7,899 nucleotides of DNA, taken from positions 1 to 7,899 of the forward strand of contig JBMOGW010000166.1 of assembly GCA_049318165.1 (NCBI GenBank), given 5' to 3'. Positions 6,046 to 7,899 of this stretch are shown piece by piece. The stretch comes from UBA668 sp049318165. Its GTDB lineage: Bacteria > Actinomycetota > Acidimicrobiia > Acidimicrobiales > Ilumatobacteraceae. The stretch's first letter is position 1. Every line of letters begins with the position of its first letter. The notes under the pieces were generated by a model that worked only from the letters and a program-made list of their open reading frames with translations, was not told the DNA's origin and did not search any database. Made by a program: the position numbers and the translations under genes.

Positions 6046-6921
6046 ATGGGTTCACTCGACGGTCGCGTGGCCATCATCACCGGCGCGGGCCGCGGCATCG
6101 GCCGCGAGCATGCGTTGTACTTCGCCGCCGAGGGCGCGAAGGTGGTCGTGAACGACCTCGGTGGCACGAACGACGGGTCGGGCGCCGACATCACCCCGGC
6201 TCAGCAGGTGGCGGAGGAGATCCGTGCGATGGGCGGCGAAGCCGTGGTGAACGGCGACGACGTCGCCTCCTGGGAGGGCGCGCAGCGCCTCATCAACCAG
6301 GCGGTCGAGACGTTCGGCGACCTCGACATCCTCGTCAACAATGCGGGCATCCTGCGCGACCGCGTGCTCGTGAACATGACCGAGGCCGAGTGGGACGCGG
6401 TGATCGCCGTGCACCTGAAGGGCCACTTCGCTCCCAGTCGCTGGGCCGCCGCGTACTGGCGCGAACAGGCGAAGGCGGGCATCGACAAGCCGCGCAACAT
6501 CGTGCACACCAGCAGCACGTCCGGCCTGTTCTCCAACCCCGGCCAGAGCAACTACGGCGCCGCCAAGACCGGCATCGCGACGTTCAGTCAGATCATCGCC
6601 AAAGAACTCTCCCGCTACAACGTGAAGAGCAACACCATCGCGCCCGGCGCGCGCACCCGGCTCACGCTGGCGACGCCCGGTCTCGAGGACATCATGAAGC
6701 CGAAGGAAGGCGCGTTCGACCCGTGGGACCCGGCGAACATCTCGCCGCTGGTGGCGTACCTCGCATCGGCCGATTGCGCGTTCAACGGCGAGACGTTCCT
6801 GGTGCAGGGCGGACAGGTCACGATGATCGAGAGTTGGAAGCGCGGCGCCGGCGTGGAGCGCGACTCGAAGTGGACCGTCACCGAGCTGGCCGAGGCATTG
6901 AAGCCGCTCGCGTCGTCGTGA
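6046..6921 (+). CDS. Short-chain dehydrogenase/reductase, MFE-2-like (3R)-hydroxyacyl-CoA dehydrogenase type
   Basis: The protein has 291 residues and a Rossmann fold. Visible motifs are the TGAGRGIG nucleotide loop (12-19), an acidic residue after strand 2 in VVVNDLGG, which favours NAD+ over NADP+, NNAG (98-101), and the catalytic S157, Y170 and K174 (SNYGAAK). The segments VHLKGHF, TSSTSGLFSNPGQSNYGAAK and SNTIAPGARTRLT closely resemble the dehydrogenase domain of peroxisomal multifunctional enzyme type 2, which oxidises (3R)-hydroxyacyl-CoA. H123 stands where classical SDRs have the tetrad Asn; the same VHL context occurs in MFE-2 enzymes. Relatives are common in actinobacterial fatty-acid and sterol degradation clusters, so an acyl-CoA or steroid-side-chain substrate is likely but unproven. 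The C-terminal tail (VERDSKWTVTELAEALKPLASS) extends past the core fold. A DHA2-type transporter gene follows 25 bases downstream, probably on the same transcript. Confidence 0.9.
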   Translation: MGSLDGRVAIITGAGRGIGREHALYFAAEGAKVVVNDLGGTNDGSGADITPAQQVAEEIRAMGGEAVVNGDDVASWEGAQRLINQAVETFGDLDILVNNAGILRDRVLVNMTEAEWDAVIAVHLKGHFAPSRWAAAYWREQAKAGIDKPRNIVHTSSTSGLFSNPGQSNYGAAKTGIATFSQIIAKELSRYNVKSNTIAPGARTRLTLATPGLEDIMKPKEGAFDPWDPANISPLVAYLASADCAFNGETFLVQGGQVTMIESWKRGAGVERDSKWTVTELAEALKPLASS

Positions 6922-6946
6922 TCGGGCGACGGCACCGGGCCGCGCC

Positions 6947-7899
6947 GTGACCGGCGAAGTCGAGGTCGCGCCCTGGCCGATCCTGCTGCGGCGTCGGTTG
7001 GCGCAGAAGGTGGGCATCCCGCATCGGTGGGCGGTGCTCTGGGTCGTGCTCAGTGGCCTGTTCACCACCGGATTCACCATCACGCTGCTGGTCGTGTCCC
7101 TGGAGGGCATCGCCGAGGAACTGGGCACCACGGTCACCGTGCTGACGTGGGCCATCACCGGGCCGATGCTCGCATTCGGCGTGGTGGGCCCCGCGTTCGG
7201 CAAGGCCGGCGATCTGTGGGGGCACAAGCGCATCTTCACCGGTGGTCTGCTCTTCGCCGCGCTGTTCGCGCTGTTGTCGGCGCTGTCGTGGAACGCCGCC
7301 TCGTTGATCCTGTTCCGCACGCTCAGCGCCACTGCGGGCTCGGCCTGCGGGCCATCGGCGATGGCGTACATCAACCGGATGTTCGAGCCGAGTGAGCGGG
7401 TGAAGCCGCTCAGCTACTGGAGCTTCGTGACGGCCGGTTCGCCCGTCATCGGCGTCGTCATCGGTGCCCCGCTGGTGGACGCGATCGGGTGGCGGGCGAT
7501 CTTCTTCATCCAGGCGCCGCTGTGCCTCGTCGGGTTCGTGATCGCCGTGTGGCTGCTGCCCCAGACCGACCGTTTGTCCGGTGTGAAGTTCGACGTGCTC
7601 GGCTCGGTGACGCTCGGCATCGCGGCAGTCGCGTTGCTGGCCGGTGTGAGCCAGGGGCGCACCTGGGGGTGGACCAGCGCGGCGACGTTGACGTGCTTCG
7701 CCGTCTCGATGATCGGCGGGTACGCCTTCGTGCGGGTGGAACGCGTCGCCGAGGCGCCGCTCGTCGTGCTCGCATGGTTCCGCACGCGCAATGTCGCGTT
7801 TCCGGTGCTCAGCCAGTTGCTGACCAACTTCGCCTACATGGGTGGGTTCTTCCTCATCCCGCAGGTGCTCGGCAAGCCGCGTGGCCTCGGCCTCGACAC
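6947..7899 (+). CDS. Major facilitator superfamily transporter, DHA2 (EmrB/QacA-like) type, 3'-truncated by the window edge
   Basis: The frame is open from a GTG at 6947 to the end of the window, giving 317 complete codons of a protein that usually has about 450-530. No Shine-Dalgarno is visible, and GTG 7010 or GTG 7034 could be later starts. The N-terminus is cytoplasmic and basic (LLRRRLAQK), with the first membrane span at about 28-51. MFS motif A is seen as GKAGDLWGHKR (85-95) in the loop after span 2, with the key D89 and G92. A motif-C-like proton-antiporter signature, AGSPVIGVVIGAPLVDAIGWR (163-183), lies in span 5. The segment FDVLGSVTLGIAAVALLAGVSQG matches the start of the extra central spans of 14-TM DHA2 exporters. 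Members export drugs, lipids or metabolites by proton antiport. The cargo cannot be read from sequence, although co-transcription with an acyl-CoA/steroid-type dehydrogenase hints at a hydrophobic substrate. Confidence 0.85.
   Translation, partial: MTGEVEVAPWPILLRRRLAQKVGIPHRWAVLWVVLSGLFTTGFTITLLVVSLEGIAEELGTTVTVLTWAITGPMLAFGVVGPAFGKAGDLWGHKRIFTGGLLFAALFALLSALSWNAASLILFRTLSATAGSACGPSAMAYINRMFEPSERVKPLSYWSFVTAGSPVIGVVIGAPLVDAIGWRAIFFIQAPLCLVGFVIAVWLLPQTDRLSGVKFDVLGSVTLGIAAVALLAGVSQGRTWGWTSAATLTCFAVSMIGGYAFVRVERVAEAPLVVLAWFRTRNVAFPVLSQLLTNFAYMGGFFLIPQVLGKPRGLGLD

Overview
The window is very GC-rich, gene-dense bacterial DNA that reads as the chromosome of a high-GC actinobacterium. An Acidimicrobiia (Ilumatobacter-like) host is my best guess. 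The reasons are the metE-like/ligA gene order known from actinobacteria, the style of the LigA zinc finger, a PknB-like PASTA receptor, GTG starts and the frequent absence of Shine-Dalgarno sequences. This assignment comes from sequence style and was not tested by a search. I see no tRNA, rRNA, CRISPR, insertion sequence or phage signature.

Layout: (1) 1-684, plus strand, is the 3' end of a MetE-C/UROD-superfamily (methionine synthase II-like) gene. (2) 719-2776, plus strand, is a complete NAD+-dependent DNA ligase, ligA, only 34 bases downstream and probably co-transcribed. (3) 3790-2782, minus strand, is a two-gene unit that converges on ligA with a 5-base gap. It holds a membrane-anchored protein of unknown function (3790-3296) followed by a UPF0114/YqhA-family membrane protein (3279-2782). 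(4) 3880-5964, plus strand, is divergent from that pair across an 89-base regulatory gap. It encodes a 694-residue receptor with an intracellular kinase fold, a Pro/Ala-rich linker, one membrane span and about four extracellular PASTA units. Several catalytic kinase motifs are degraded, so it is probably a pseudokinase. (5) 6046-6921, plus strand, is a short-chain dehydrogenase of the MFE-2/(3R)-hydroxyacyl-CoA dehydrogenase type with a strong Shine-Dalgarno. (6) 6947-7899, plus strand, is the start of a DHA2-type (14-TM, EmrB/QacA-like) major facilitator transporter that runs off the window.

Functional reading: the left part is housekeeping (DNA replication and repair). The middle is a cell-envelope block in which a PASTA pseudokinase and two membrane proteins share a divergent control region. 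The right part is a dehydrogenase/exporter pair, plausibly one operon, of unknown substrate. The most notable element is the PASTA pseudokinase with its two divergently transcribed membrane neighbours. Nothing here amounts to an obviously new defence or mobile system.
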